Made by a program: the position numbers and the translations under genes. A stretch of 64,000 bases of DNA from Fagopyrum homotropicum (lineage: Eukaryota; Streptophyta; Magnoliopsida; Caryophyllales; Polygonaceae). This document shows, in pieces, positions 1 to 9,770 of this stretch (positions within the stretch are counted from its first letter, which is position 1; each line of letters opens with the position of its first letter). Under the pieces are notes generated by a model, which saw only the letters and a program-made list of their open reading frames with translations, was not told the DNA's origin and searched no databases. The DNA lies in the NCBI GenBank assembly GCA_033239125.1, contig BSWB01000003.1:111930320-111994319 (forward strand), read 5' to 3'.

Positions 1-848
1 GTGTGATTCTGGGGTGATTGGCTGAAGGTTGTGGGAAAAACAATGATAGAATAATCTTAGATTCCAGTAGGACCCTGAAAGTTCGAGTCTTTAACCTTAA
101 TCCCAAGCATCTCGATCAGTCGATGAACATCTCGGCCGGGGTGGAATTTGGCTGACCGAGGTGACTTATTTGATCCGAAACTGAGAGTTAAGTGTTAGAG
201 TTTGCCAAATCCTATTCTTATTACACCTTTCCTGGTTCAAAGCAAGCTTAGGATGAGACTTACCCGGTAATTCCTTAGTTTGTGTACCAACGATCATAAG
301 TGTAGGTAATAAAGGTTTATCCTTTGTTGGGGTTTGAGTGTGCTTTCATCCCATCTTTGTGAGTTAGCCTGAGACTTACCCGGTAAAGGTTGATTCTATT
401 CCCTTAGATGGTGTGTTAGTTTGAGGTTATAGTTCTTTATCTTAATTCCTTGAGACTTACCCGGTAATAGGAGTTACGGTTTTTGATTAGTGAGTAGTGA
501 GACTTACCCGGTGATCTACTCCACTTTAGTAACACCTTCCCCTTGCAAAAATCTCAGCTTTGTCCGCTTATCCTTAGATCTTGAGTTGGAACCACAACTA
601 GACGCTTTAATCCCTAGAATTGCATGTTTGCTTTATTGACTTCTTATTCATCTTTGATTGTGTTAATTGCTCTTGTGGTTAGTATTCACGAAGCTTACCG
701 TTATTGACTTTGTTTCACCGAGTCCTTGTGATCGACCCCTGGAATTTCTTGCTTTTTACTACGATTGACCCGTACACTACGGGTTCGCATCCTTGTTTTA
801 AGCTTAAGTCTAGGGTTATAAATTTAAATCTTGCACACACCGTTTGGA
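1..848 (+). mobile_element. Partial LTR of Athila family D, opposite orientation to element D
   Basis: Read in reverse complement this matches the first half of the LTR at 6607-8371, including the terminal GGAGCGAA block, the inner GCACACACC block and four copies of a repeat containing GACTTACCCGGT (about 254, 370, 451 and 498). In the element's own sense it is the inner half of an LTR ending near 848, where the expected GCGAACA is degraded to GCGAAAA. No primer binding site follows, so it is best read as the 3' LTR of a plus-strand element lying mostly left of the window. The outer LTR boundary is not visible. Confidence 0.75.
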
Positions 849-851
849 GCG

Positions 852-1500
852 AAAAACCAGCCCTCGATATACTCGGAAATGCAGAAACTCGGTACCGATA
901 TGAAGAGAATGAAGAGAGGAATCCAGAAACTCAAACGGAATTGAAATCGGATTAGAAACGGAGAGTAGATCTGAGTTTGAAGGTTGAGAGAAATCAGAGC
1001 TTTTACGAGGAAACGTGAAAGGAAATGAATTAATAAAGGATTTTCCGCTATTTATAGTGAAGACGATAATTATCCTTTAGCAAAGACGATAATTATCCTT
1101 TAACCGATCCAAAGGCGGGTCGAACCTCTTTCTCCAAATTTCTCGAGATTGGAACATTAAATCTGGAATATTGTAGGGATAATTATTCCACAGCTGCCTC
1201 GGAAAACGTGTATTCCTAAGCCGTCTTTTTTAATCGTTAAGAAACGAAATAGCGACTCTTTTGGCCGTTTTGCCTCTTCATGTTATTTCATATCTAGGAC
1301 ATATCCGATGTCCTGATCATTTCTCTCAACTGCATTTTTATTAATTGGAGCTCCCAAATGCTCCAAATAACACCGGAGGGTAAAATTAATTACCCGGGGG
1401 AAAAGTAAAAATTTCCCCAAACATTCAAAATTATGCCAGGAACATAACGGTGGGACTCTTACTCATCACTTGCGAAGTCTTCGCAAGTTATATGTCAATT
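852..1500. other. Unassigned sequence between two Athila remnants
   Basis: I see no gene here. A 20-bp direct repeat (AAGACGATAATTATCCTTTA) occurs at 1060-1079 and 1083-1102. The run of degraded AT-rich sequence could be target DNA or a fragment of another LTR. Element D's own 3' noncoding tail and 3' LTR, expected left of 1517, are not recognisable, so D is truncated here. Confidence 0.4.
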
Positions 1501-1516
1501 ACTGTCAACGATTATG

Positions 1517-2854
1517 TTAATCAACATTAGTTAGAATTCGAAAATCATATCTATTACAGACCTGCTGAAACTGAATCTCAGCCATCCTGCGCTGGTAGTG
1601 CTGGCTCTCCCGTATCTCCATCATCTCTAGGGATAAGGCGGCGTATGAGTCAATCATCTGATCCGTTAGATTGTCAATCCGGCGGTGAGCTACGGGATCC
1701 CTCTGCCTGCGAGGTCGACGCCTAGCAGGACATGCTGGTGCTGCAGATGGCTCATCCTTCGTCTCCTTGTCGTCTAGATCGATGAGTGACACACTGGGAC
1801 CAGCTCTATCTGTCCCTGTATACATGGCAGCACCGTCATCATCTTCCTCATCACCCTCCTCCTCATCTTGCTCTTGGGTTGCTGCTACTGCATCTCTAGC
1901 GTCCTCAATAAGAGGAATCCACGCAGTGGACCAGTATTGAGGGTCAAACACTGAGAACTGAGATGACCATCTAATACCCTGAGGGTCAGTCTGCTCCGAA
2001 GGCAACGCCACATATGGCGTAGTAAGTCCACGAGGAACCAGATTCCTCCTCGTGATCATCTCCTGCAGACCAAGCGGCTTGGCAGCCGCCACCATAGTAC
2101 ATGCGCTCAGATTAAGGTCCATCACTGTAGCAAGATGAGTCACTAAGCCGCCACAACAGATATCTTCCTTCGCCTTCGCCTTGATATTGTGAAGATCCTC
2201 AGCCAGCATCACTCCAAAGTCGGGAACTCCTCCTAACCATACAATATAGACTCAGAAGCTCACCTTGTCTAATCTTCTGGGGCGTCTCAGTACGCTCCAG
2301 AAGTGTCTCGCTAAAAATACGGTGAGCGAGTCTGAAGGCAAGGTGGAAGATGATCCGCTCCGTGGAATCTCCAGGTCTCCACCTGTTAGCATGCTCAACT
2401 ACGTGAGCTATCTGTCCCTAGAACTCTCGAGTCACGACTCGAGAAGGAAAATCGGAAACTGTGGGGGTCGGGAATCCGAAAATCTCTCGCCACTGATCCA
2501 TCGGGACTAAGTAGTTCCGGTTCAGCAACCGGTACTTGATTGCCTGCTCTGTAGGCAGGTAGGTCACGGAGCTCACAAACTCCAATGTGGGCTCAAGGTA
2601 GGTTGGAGCTCTAATCTCCATAAACTGCTCCAGTCCTACCAAAGAAATCATCCGCCTCAAGTCATCATCCACATAGAGGCAATCAAAAGCAGCAACATCT
2701 AGGAACTGCGACGCAATCACTGGGCGCGCAGCAATGCGGTCATAATCTACCCGGTGACGCTCATGGATCACCGGTATGAAACGTCAAGAAGAAGAAGAAG
2801 GAGAAGGGGAGGATCCATCCTTCAGAACAAGCTGCCTATCAGATCTGGAACTCA
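1517..2854 (-). pseudogene. Athila env-like (ORF1) protein, broken
   Basis: The reading frame fits the Athila ORF1 family found between pol and the 3' LTR of Athila elements; its function is unknown and it is often called env-like by position. A likely start at 2854 (MSSRSDRQ) is followed by a Ser/Pro-rich stretch, a stop near 2789, then two open pieces (2771-2418 and 2212-1517) separated by stop and frame breaks. The conserved block around PTYLEPTLEFVSS and the later GGLVTHLA block align with the same protein in B, C and A. The C-terminal part has an acidic Glu/Asp run. No signal peptide or clear transmembrane helix is visible. Confidence 0.8.
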
Positions 2855-3560
2855 TTCTCTCTCACTGTTAGACCACCTCGGTTTCCCTGACAATCCTCAA
2901 GAACACCTCGGTCGAGATGCAGGTTGACTGGACCGAGGTGATGCGCTGTTTGATTCCAACTCTCAGAAATCCAGTTATTTTCCCCCAATATCACTACCAA
3001 TTGTTCCTATGGGGTACTTAAGCCTTTTTCAACAAGAATGATTGGCAACCAAAGCCAATTTCTTCCGAAATTAGTAAAAGACAGGAAGTTAGGGTTTCGG
3101 TTTTGTTACCCCAAATTCGGCCGATTTGGAGTGTTTTTGTTGCTGAATGTCTCTTGCAAACTGATCCTCTACTCTTTCCTTGCAAATTGGGAGCAAGAAT
3201 CGTCGAAAACGATCGAGAATCGAGGAACGAGGTGCTTCTGTACGCCGCGGTCGAGAAGGTGAGAGGGAAAAGAGAGAATTCGAACCCCCTTTTATACCCT
3301 TTTCTGAAACTGCTGTCACCTCGGTCGAGTTGGTCCCGACTGGACCGAGGTGATACGGACCGAGGTGGATCGTCATAAACCCTAGTCGCCTCGGTTGCTC
3401 AAGAATCATCTCGGTCGAGGTGCTGTGACAGCAACTGAGATGTGTCTCAGTCAAACTTCGTCTTCTTGATTTCTCGAATTTTTGTCCTTCCGGTGTTTCT
3501 CTTGGGTTGTATTCCTTCCTTACAGATTACCTGTTGTTTGTCTAGGACGCCAAAAACAAA
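2855..3560. other. Leader before the env-like gene of D, rich in the family motif
   Basis: No convincing coding sequence. It carries many full or half copies of the family D motif (core CCTCGGTCGAGG), for example at 2904-2919, about 3317-3330, 3351-3366 and 3408-3422. The same position in B, C and A carries those families' own motifs. The small open frames here are by-products of the GC-rich motif. Confidence 0.65.
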
Positions 3561-3617
3561 GCAAAGCAAAGAAAGCTATCTAAAGTTAGGCTAGAAAAGA
3601 GAAAAGAAAGCAATACT

Positions 3618-3633
3618 TTGGGTTGCCTCCCAA
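3618..3633 (-). promoter_or_regulatory. Conserved inverted repeat downstream of pol
   Basis: TTGGGAGGCAACCCAA on the minus strand can form a short hairpin (TTGGG/CCCAA). The same sequence lies just after the integrase stop in B (27349-27364) and C (43269-43284), with a variant in A (35311-35324). In D it survives although integrase is deleted. Its role is not known to me; it may be an RNA structure or a signal for expressing the env-like gene. Confidence 0.55.
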
Positions 3634-3704
3634 GAAGCGCTTGTTTTAAGGTCGCTAGCTGGACCGTACGGTGTCTCTAAACATGCTGAAAAGTATCCTC
3701 ACCC

Positions 3705-5370
3705 TATACTTCACCTTCATCATGGGATGAGATAAAGAAGTCTATCAAATGTTCCAGCTAGTGCAAGTGCTCATCGGGGAAGGAATCGTTTATCGGTGGT
3801 TCGTCCTTCTCGGGTGAAGAGGGAGGTAGCCGGCTGAGGTGATCCGCAACAGAATTTTCGGATCCCTTCTTATCGCAGATCTCTAGGTCAAACTCTTAAA
3901 GCAAGAGAATCCATCGAATAAGACGTGGCTTAACATCCTTCTTAGCAAGCAAGTAACGAATAGCTGCATGGTCAATGTAAACAATAACTTTCGCCCCTAC
4001 TAAGTAAGAACGAAATTTTTCAAAAGCATATACAACCGTCAATAGCTCCTTTACGGTGGTGGCATAGTTACGCTGGGCTTCGTCTAGCGTCTTGCTAGCA
4101 TAGTAAATGGCGGTGGTCCGGCCATCCTTCTTTTGTCCAATCACCACTCCTACCACCACATCACTCGCATCACACATGATCTCAAAGGGTAAGGTCCAGT
4201 CTGGAGGTTGGATAATAGGAGCGGAGATCAACGCCTCCTTAATCTTGTAGAATGCATCGAGACACTCCTGCGAAAACTCAAAAACAACATCTTTATTCAA
4301 GAGTTTAGTTAGTGGTTTAGAGATCTTCGAGAAATCCTTGATGAACCTCCTATAGAAACCTGCATGCCCGAGAAAACTCCGCACACCCTTAACAGAACAA
4401 GGGGGAGGAAGTTTCTCTATAGTCTCGATCTTAGCTCGATCGACTTCAATACCTCGATTGGAAACGAGGTGTCCTAGCACGATGCCTTCATTAACCATAA
4501 AGTGACCCTTCTCCCAATTCAAGAGATTAGTGTCTTCACATCTTTGTAGCACTAGAGAAAGGTTAAATAGGCAATCATCAAAAGAAGAACCATATACTGA
4601 AAAATCATCCATAAATACCTCCATGATCTCCTCTATATACTCGGAGAAGATAGCCATCGTGCATCGCTGGAAGGTAGCGGGTGCATTACATAATCCAAAT
4701 GGCATCCTCCTATAAGAGAATGTCCCCCACGGACAAGTGAAAGTGGTCTTCTGTTGATCATCCGGATGGATAGGAATCTGAAAGAAGCCACTATAGCCAT
4801 CTAAATAGCAAAAATGTGAATGATGGGTCAACCGTTCGAGCATTTGATCGATGAAGGGAAGTGGAAAATGGTCCTTCCGAGTGGCCACGTTCAGCTTCCT
4901 ATAATCGATGCACACCCTCCAGCCCGTGACGGTCCTAGTTGGGATTAACTCCTGGTTCTTATTTGTCACAACGGTCATCCCTCCTTTCTTTGGAACTACG
5001 TGCACTAGGCTCACCCACTTGATGTCCGAGATAGGAAATATGATACCTACATCCAACAACTTAAGAATTTCTTTCTTCACGACCTCTTTCATGATCGGAT
5101 TTAACCGTCTTTGAGGTTCCCGTGAAGTCTTATGATCGTCCTCCATTAGTATTCTATGCATGCAGAAAGAAGGCTTAATGCCAATAAGATCATCAATAGT
5201 ATAACCCAAATCCTTTCGATGCTTCCTCAGGACATGCATTAGTTTAGATCATTCAGATTTGGAGAGGTAAGCACTAACGATGACGGGATAAGTAGAATCC
5301 GGTCCAAGAAAAACATACCTCAAGTGACTCGGGAGTTGTTTAAGTTCCACAACTGGGGGTGCTTTCTGAG
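3705..5370 (-). pseudogene. Reverse transcriptase and RNase H of element D, broken
   Basis: Ty3/gypsy RT-RNase H polyprotein part that would copy element RNA into DNA. The long open piece spans 5239-3896. Visible RT blocks are the SPLVHVVPKKGG-like region, WRVCIDYRKLN, RRMPFGLCNAPATFQR and the catalytic FMDDF. RNase H shows CDASD and IDHAAI, but the TTEKE block seen in B reads TTVKE. A stop at 3896-3898 replaces the Gln seen in B, and the frame continues to VADHLSRL and DSFPDEH near 3710. An in-frame stop also separates the segment upstream of 5239. Right after the RNase H end the sequence runs into the post-integrase region, so integrase is deleted. Confidence 0.85.
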
Positions 5371-5429
5371 GTAAATCTTTGCTTCTTCCTTCCAGTGGAG
5401 TAGACTTAGATCAAAGAACTGGACTTTCA

Positions 5430-5580
5430 GAAGTCTCAGTTGACATCATCTCGCTTTCGACCTCGGTCAAGGTCCAGAGAGGGTGACCGAGATGTTCTTC
5501 AGTCAAGAACACCTCGCTTGGTCCAGAAAGTGCCTCGGTCGAGGTACTGTAACTGGGACCGAAACTAGAGATTCTCTTCT
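5430..5580. repeat. Family D motif cluster in the protease-RT linker
   Basis: Several copies of the D motif lie between the protease and RT segments, including an exact CCTCGGTCGAGG at 5533-5544 and variants such as GACCTCGGTCAAGGTC near 5459. This matches the place where B and C carry CCACGGCCGTGG inside the open frame. Confidence 0.6.
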
Positions 5581-5581
5581 C

Positions 5582-6480
5582 CTAGATTAGTTTTTCAATC
5601 TTAGCTCCTGGATCTTCTTCCAGTGCCTTTAAGCTCCGTATATCTGCATCACAAGAAACATCTATACCTTCCTCCATTAAGCTAAAACTAATAACTCTCT
5701 CAAGTGGATTGTTAATAAGGATAGAGCTCACCAATTCTCTTGATTCTTCTTCATCATAGATGTTGAAAATATCATCTCCTAGCGGCTCTCCTTTCATTGC
5801 CGCAAGAAATGCAAACTCAACTTGATCACCGCCAATGCTAAATTGCAACTTGGCATTCTTACAATCCACATTGCAACCCGAAGTTGCTAGAAATGGTCTC
5901 CCGAGAATGATAGGAACGGGATAATCTGCGGGAATGTCAAGCACAACAAAGTCTATAGGTAAATAGAAGTTACCTAACTTAACCGGAACGTCTTCCAAAA
6001 TGCCCACGGGATGGGTAATGGAGTGGTCCGCCATGTACAACCGTATCTTCACCGGCTTGGGCTCTCCAAGTCCGATCCTCACACATAGCTCTAGTAGGAT
6101 GATGCTCACGATGGCTCCTAGATCACACAACGCCTCACAAGTGACATCCCCAACTTGAATGGGAATGCAAAATGAGTCGGGATCTCTCAACTTGGGTGGC
6201 ATCTTCTCCTTCATGATTTGAATAAGCTCCGAGGATTTAGATGTCATCCTTACTTCACCAAAGTCTTCCAACTTCCTCTTCCTTGATAGAATTTCTTTCA
6301 AGAACTTCCCATAGACGGGCATCCCTAGAATAGCATCAAGGAAAGGGATGTTAATATGTAGTTTATTCATCAAGTCAAGGAACTTACCAAAATGCTTGTC
6401 TAGATGTGCTTTGGCCCTTGACTGGGGGAATGGAAGTGGTGGTCTATATGCAGGAGGTGGGACATAAACTTCAGTTTTGT
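5582..6480 (-). pseudogene. Gag C-terminal stub and aspartic protease of element D
   Basis: The frame is open from 6631 (inside the LTR) to 5582, but family similarity starts near 6480 at VYVPPPAYRPPLPFPQSRA, the Gag C-terminal region of this lineage. The protease follows: CDLGA (B-type lineages use DLGAS in place of the usual DTG), then the IILGRPFLATSGC block. Immediately upstream come motif-rich sequence (6500-6560) and the primer site, so about 600 codons of gag seen in B are absent. The protease would process Gag-Pol. The open frame with the LTR is a chance fusion produced by the deletion. Confidence 0.8.
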
Positions 6481-6581
6481 CCGACGCTTTCTGAGGCTCA
6501 ACCTCGGTTGGCACCTCGGCCGAAGTGTTCTTCGATTGTACCTGGACCGAGGTGTTCTTCGTTTGTACTGGCACCGACCAA

Positions 6582-6600
6582 GTCCCCGGAAACGGCGCCA
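6582..6600 (-). other. Primer binding site of element D (tRNA-Asp type)
   Basis: The plus strand reads GTCCCCGGAAACGGCGCCA, which matches the 3' end of plant tRNA-Asp(GUC) including CCA, with one mismatch. It lies 6 bases inside the LTR end, as in B and C. Confidence 0.85.
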
Positions 6601-6950
6601 AAAACTTGTTCGCTCCAAATGGTGTGTGCAAGATTTAAATTTATAACCCAAGATATATGCTTAAAACAAGGATGCGAACCCGCAGTGTATGGGTCAATCG
6701 TAGTAAAAGCAAGAATTCCGGGGTGTCGATCTCAGGGACTTAGGTGAAACAAAATCAATATAGGTAGTCAATATTGCAAATAACCACAAAAGCGATTAAA
6801 ACAATCAAAGATGATAATAAGGTCAATTAATGGAAATATGCAAATTCTAGGGATTTAAGCATCCAGTTGTGGTTCCAACTCAAGATCTCAAGATAAGCGG
6901 ACAAAGCTGAGACTTTTGCAAAGGAAAAGTGTTACTAAAGTGGAATAGAT

Positions 6951-7211
6951 CACCGGGTAAGTCTCACTACTCACTAACTCCAAACCTAAATAACCTATTA
7001 CCGGGTAAGTCTCAAGGCACTAAGGAAAGGAACTATAATCTCAAACCAACATACCAACTAAGGGAATAGAATCAACCTTTACCGGGTAAGTCTCAAGCTA
7101 ACTCACAAAGATGGAATGAAGGCCCACTCAAACCCCAATAAAGGATAAACCTTTGTTACCTACACTTATGATCATGGGTAAACAAACAAAGGAATTACCG
7201 GGTAAGTCTCA
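6951..7211. repeat. Four spaced copies of a 15-bp repeat within the LTR
   Basis: ACCGGGTAAGTCTCA occurs at about 6952, 7000, 7081 and 7197, and the same four copies are seen in inverted orientation at about 254, 370, 451 and 498 in the partial LTR. The spacing is irregular, so these are dispersed internal repeats and not a simple tandem array. Confidence 0.8.
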
Positions 7212-7797
7212 TCCTAAGCTTGCATTGAACCAGGAAAGGTGTAATAAGAATAGGATTTGGCAAACTCTAACACTTAACTCTCAGTTACGGATCAGAAAGG
7301 TCACCTCGGTCAGACGAATTCCACCCCGGCCGAGATGTTCATCGACTGAACGAGATGTTCTAGGGTTAAGGATAAAGACTCGAACTTTCAGGGTCCTACT
7401 GGAATTTAAGATTATTCTATCATTGTTTTTCCCACAACCTTCAACCAATCACCCTAGAATCGCACAAGGAAATTAGTCACTCATCATCATGAAAACAATA
7501 ATCAAATATACGGGAAGAAAGTGAATATTTGAACACAAAAACCTTAAGAACAAGGCTTCAATAACTGAATCAAAAATATAACAAATATAAGCGTTCCTTG
7601 GATAACAAATCCAACAAGACAATCAACAAAAAGGGAATCTAAGAAAGTCTTACAAAACCCTTCACAAAAGCCATAATAAGCTATCAATCCTTACTTCAAT
7701 CTTCCTTCAACCTTCCAAAAATCCTTCCTAATTACAGCTTCTTCAATCCCTAAGTGCTGCGATGGTAGCGGGTTGTCCAATTTGTGGAAAATCCAGC

Positions 7798-7809
7798 CCT
7801 TTATATAGG
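7798..7809 (-). promoter_or_regulatory. Candidate LTR promoter TATA box, family D
   Basis: The minus strand reads CCTATATAAAGG, a good plant TATA box. Its place in the LTR matches the TATA-like sequences of B (34119-34127) and C (50451-50460). Transcription would run toward lower coordinates into element D. Confidence 0.5.
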
Positions 7810-8371
7810 AGAATTATCTTCCAAAGATAAAATATCTTAAACAGATAATTTCCTAATAAAATATATCCATATCTCCTAAAATAAATCCTCTAAATATATG
7901 ATCTTCCTTCCATAAATCCAGCCTAAAAATATAAGATTTCTCCTTCCAAAAATAAAAGATCTCAGCCAAATAAAATATATCTCGCCGCGTCAGGATATTC
8001 GCCTCGGTCGAGACGCTCCCTTAGATCACCTCGGTCGAGGTGACTTTGTGGTCAACCGAGGTGACTCTAAACTGAATGTGAAATCTCTCAAATTTGATCC
8101 AAAGTAAATCTTCTTTGTTAATTCCTTGCTTCCTGGATTCTTCCTTAAGCTCCTGAATGTAGCTCCAATGATTCCTTAGCTCCTTTAGCTTCATTTTGAT
8201 GTAAAACGTGCCATTTTCCTACGATTACAACGAAACTTGGTGTAGACCTCGATTCCCGCAAAGGTAGATGAAACAACAATATAATCACAAAATATTCATT
8301 CAAACATGCAGATTATTGAAGATAAAACGTCTAAACAGACCCCAAAATATAGATTATAATTCATGCTATCA

Positions 8372-8386
8372 AAATACCCCATACTT
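8372..8386 (-). other. Polypurine tract remnant of a second D-type element
   Basis: The minus strand reads AAGTATGGGGTATTT next to the LTR end, the same as the polypurine tract of C and close to that of B. It primes plus-strand synthesis next to a 3' LTR. The rest of this second element is missing to the right of about 8400. Confidence 0.7.
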
Positions 8387-8394
8387 GTCCCTTG

Positions 8395-9563
8395 CTCAGT
8401 GTGCGACCTACCAGCAGGTCAAGATTGAGCATCGTAGGTCCGGAGGAGAGCTCCATCCACTTCTAGTACCATAGTGGAAGTGGAAGGATATATCTATGGA
8501 TTTTGTCACAGGGTTGAGACTCAGCAGAGGTTTTGATGCTGTTTGGGTAGTGGTAGACCGTCTGACGAAGACCGCACGTTTCATTCCGATTAAGGAAACA
8601 TGGCCGATAATTCGTCTAGCTGAGGAGTTCACCGGGCACATTGTGAGATTTCATGGAGTACCGAGGACTATCATCTCTGACAGAGATGGGCGTTTCACCT
8701 TGAGGTTTTGGCAGCAAGTACATACTGCTTTGGGGACGAGTCTCCACTTTACCACTGCTTACCACCCACAAACTGACGGTCAGTCTAAGAGGACCATCCA
8801 GACATTGGAGGACATGTTACGGGCTTGTGTACTGGATTGGGGACAGGTATGGCCAGATCATCTTCTACTGGTAGAGTTTTCGTATAATAACAGCTGGCAC
8901 GCATCTATTGGGATGACCCCTTATGAGGCTTTGTATGGACGGAGATGTCGCACACCATTGTGTTGGGATGAGCCTAGTAGAGCTGATGGATTAGCTCCAG
9001 ATCAGATACAGGATGACATCACTTGGATTGCCCTAGTCCGGGAGCGGATGTTAGAAGCTCAGAGTCGACAAAAGTCCTACGCCGACAAAAGGCGTCGACC
9101 CTTGGAGTTTAGGGTGAGTGCTCAGGTGTGGTTGAGAGTGTCACCGACGAGGGGAGTCCGGTGTTTCGACATTAAGGGGAGGCTGAGTCCCCGATATGTC
9201 GGACCATTTGAGATCTTGGAGAGAGTTGGAGAGGTGGCCTACAGATTAGCACTACCGTCGAGACTAGAGGGTGTCCATCCGGTCTTCCATGTATCTTAGT
9301 TGAGAGAGTACATCCCGGATCCGAGACACGTTATCAATCACGAGGATCTGACAGTTGAGCCCGATCATACATTTGTAGAGTACCCAATAGCTGTCTTGGA
9401 GCACAGTACTAGACGTCTGCGGTCCAAAGAGATACCGATGTTGATGATTCAGTGGTCTAGACGAGGAGCTGATGAGGCCACTTGGGAGACAGAGGAGAGT
9501 ATTAGACGTAATTATCCTGATTTCTCTGTGGAGTTAGATGTTACTTCTGTATCGACGAGTTAG
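8395..9563 (+). pseudogene. Chromovirus integrase and chromodomain, truncated
   Basis: The end of the integrase zinc-finger region (CATYQQVK) is followed by the catalytic core: WKDISMDFVTGL, the first Asp within VVVDRLTKTA, the second in ISDRDGRF, and the TAYHPQTDGQSKRT block with YNNSWHASIGMTPYEALYGR. The C-terminal GPFEILERVGEVAYRLALP domain leads to VHPVFHVS. There the frame is cut by TAG at 9297-9299 and continues as a chromodomain (about residues YPIAVLEHSTRRL to DEATWE). Two other breaks lie at the start, near 8474. The chromodomain type and EALYGRRCRTPLCW block fit Tekay/Del chromoviruses, which target heterochromatin. It is not functional here. Confidence 0.88.
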
Positions 9564-9753
9564 CACTCGGATGTTGTGTTATTTGACCATTCATGTTTAT
9601 ATATTGGATTGAGTGTTTATGTTTTATGTGATGTGTGTCTGAGTATGATAATTGAGTAGTTGCATGGTAGAGAACGGAAATTTTATGAAACTAAGATTTA
9701 CAAAGAAAGTCGAATGATTAGTTACATTATTCTCAGTTTCGGGACGAAACTTA

Positions 9754-9770
9754 TTTTAAGGGGGCACTGA
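9754..9770 (+). other. Polypurine tract of the chromovirus
   Basis: TTTTAAGGGGGCACTGA directly precedes the LTR start TGTGATATCC, as expected for the plus-strand primer next to a 3' LTR. Confidence 0.7.

Larger units (their letters stand above)
1517..8371 (-). mobile_element. Athila-lineage element D, defective
   Basis: Minus-strand Ty3/gypsy element of the Athila lineage. From its 5' side it has the LTR (6607-8371), a tRNA-Asp-type primer site (6582-6600), a gag C-terminal stub with protease, RT/RNase H, the conserved GGGAGGCAACCC inverted repeat (3618-3633), a motif-rich leader and the env-like gene. Compared with elements B and C, nearly all of gag and the whole integrase gene are missing. 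The 3' LTR is not found at the low-coordinate end. It could not move on its own. Confidence 0.85.
6607..8371 (-). repeat. LTR of family D with PBS and PPT on opposite sides
   Basis: 1765-bp LTR, TGATAGCATG to GAGCGAACA in the sense direction. The primer site adjoins its low-coordinate end (the 5' LTR of element D), while a polypurine tract adjoins its high-coordinate end (8372-8386), which is the mark of a 3' LTR. It therefore appears shared between D and a second D-type element that once lay to the right. Family motif copies occur at about 7300-7350 and 8000-8060, with an exact core at 8029-8040. Confidence 0.85.

Noticed and set aside
704..955. 83-codon plus-strand open frame
   Set aside because: It spans the end of an LTR fragment and unrelated flanking sequence; no similarity or gene signals.
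6951..7211. Regularly recurring short repeats resembling a CRISPR-like array
   Set aside because: Spacing is irregular, the context is a plant LTR, and the repeats are only 15 bp.
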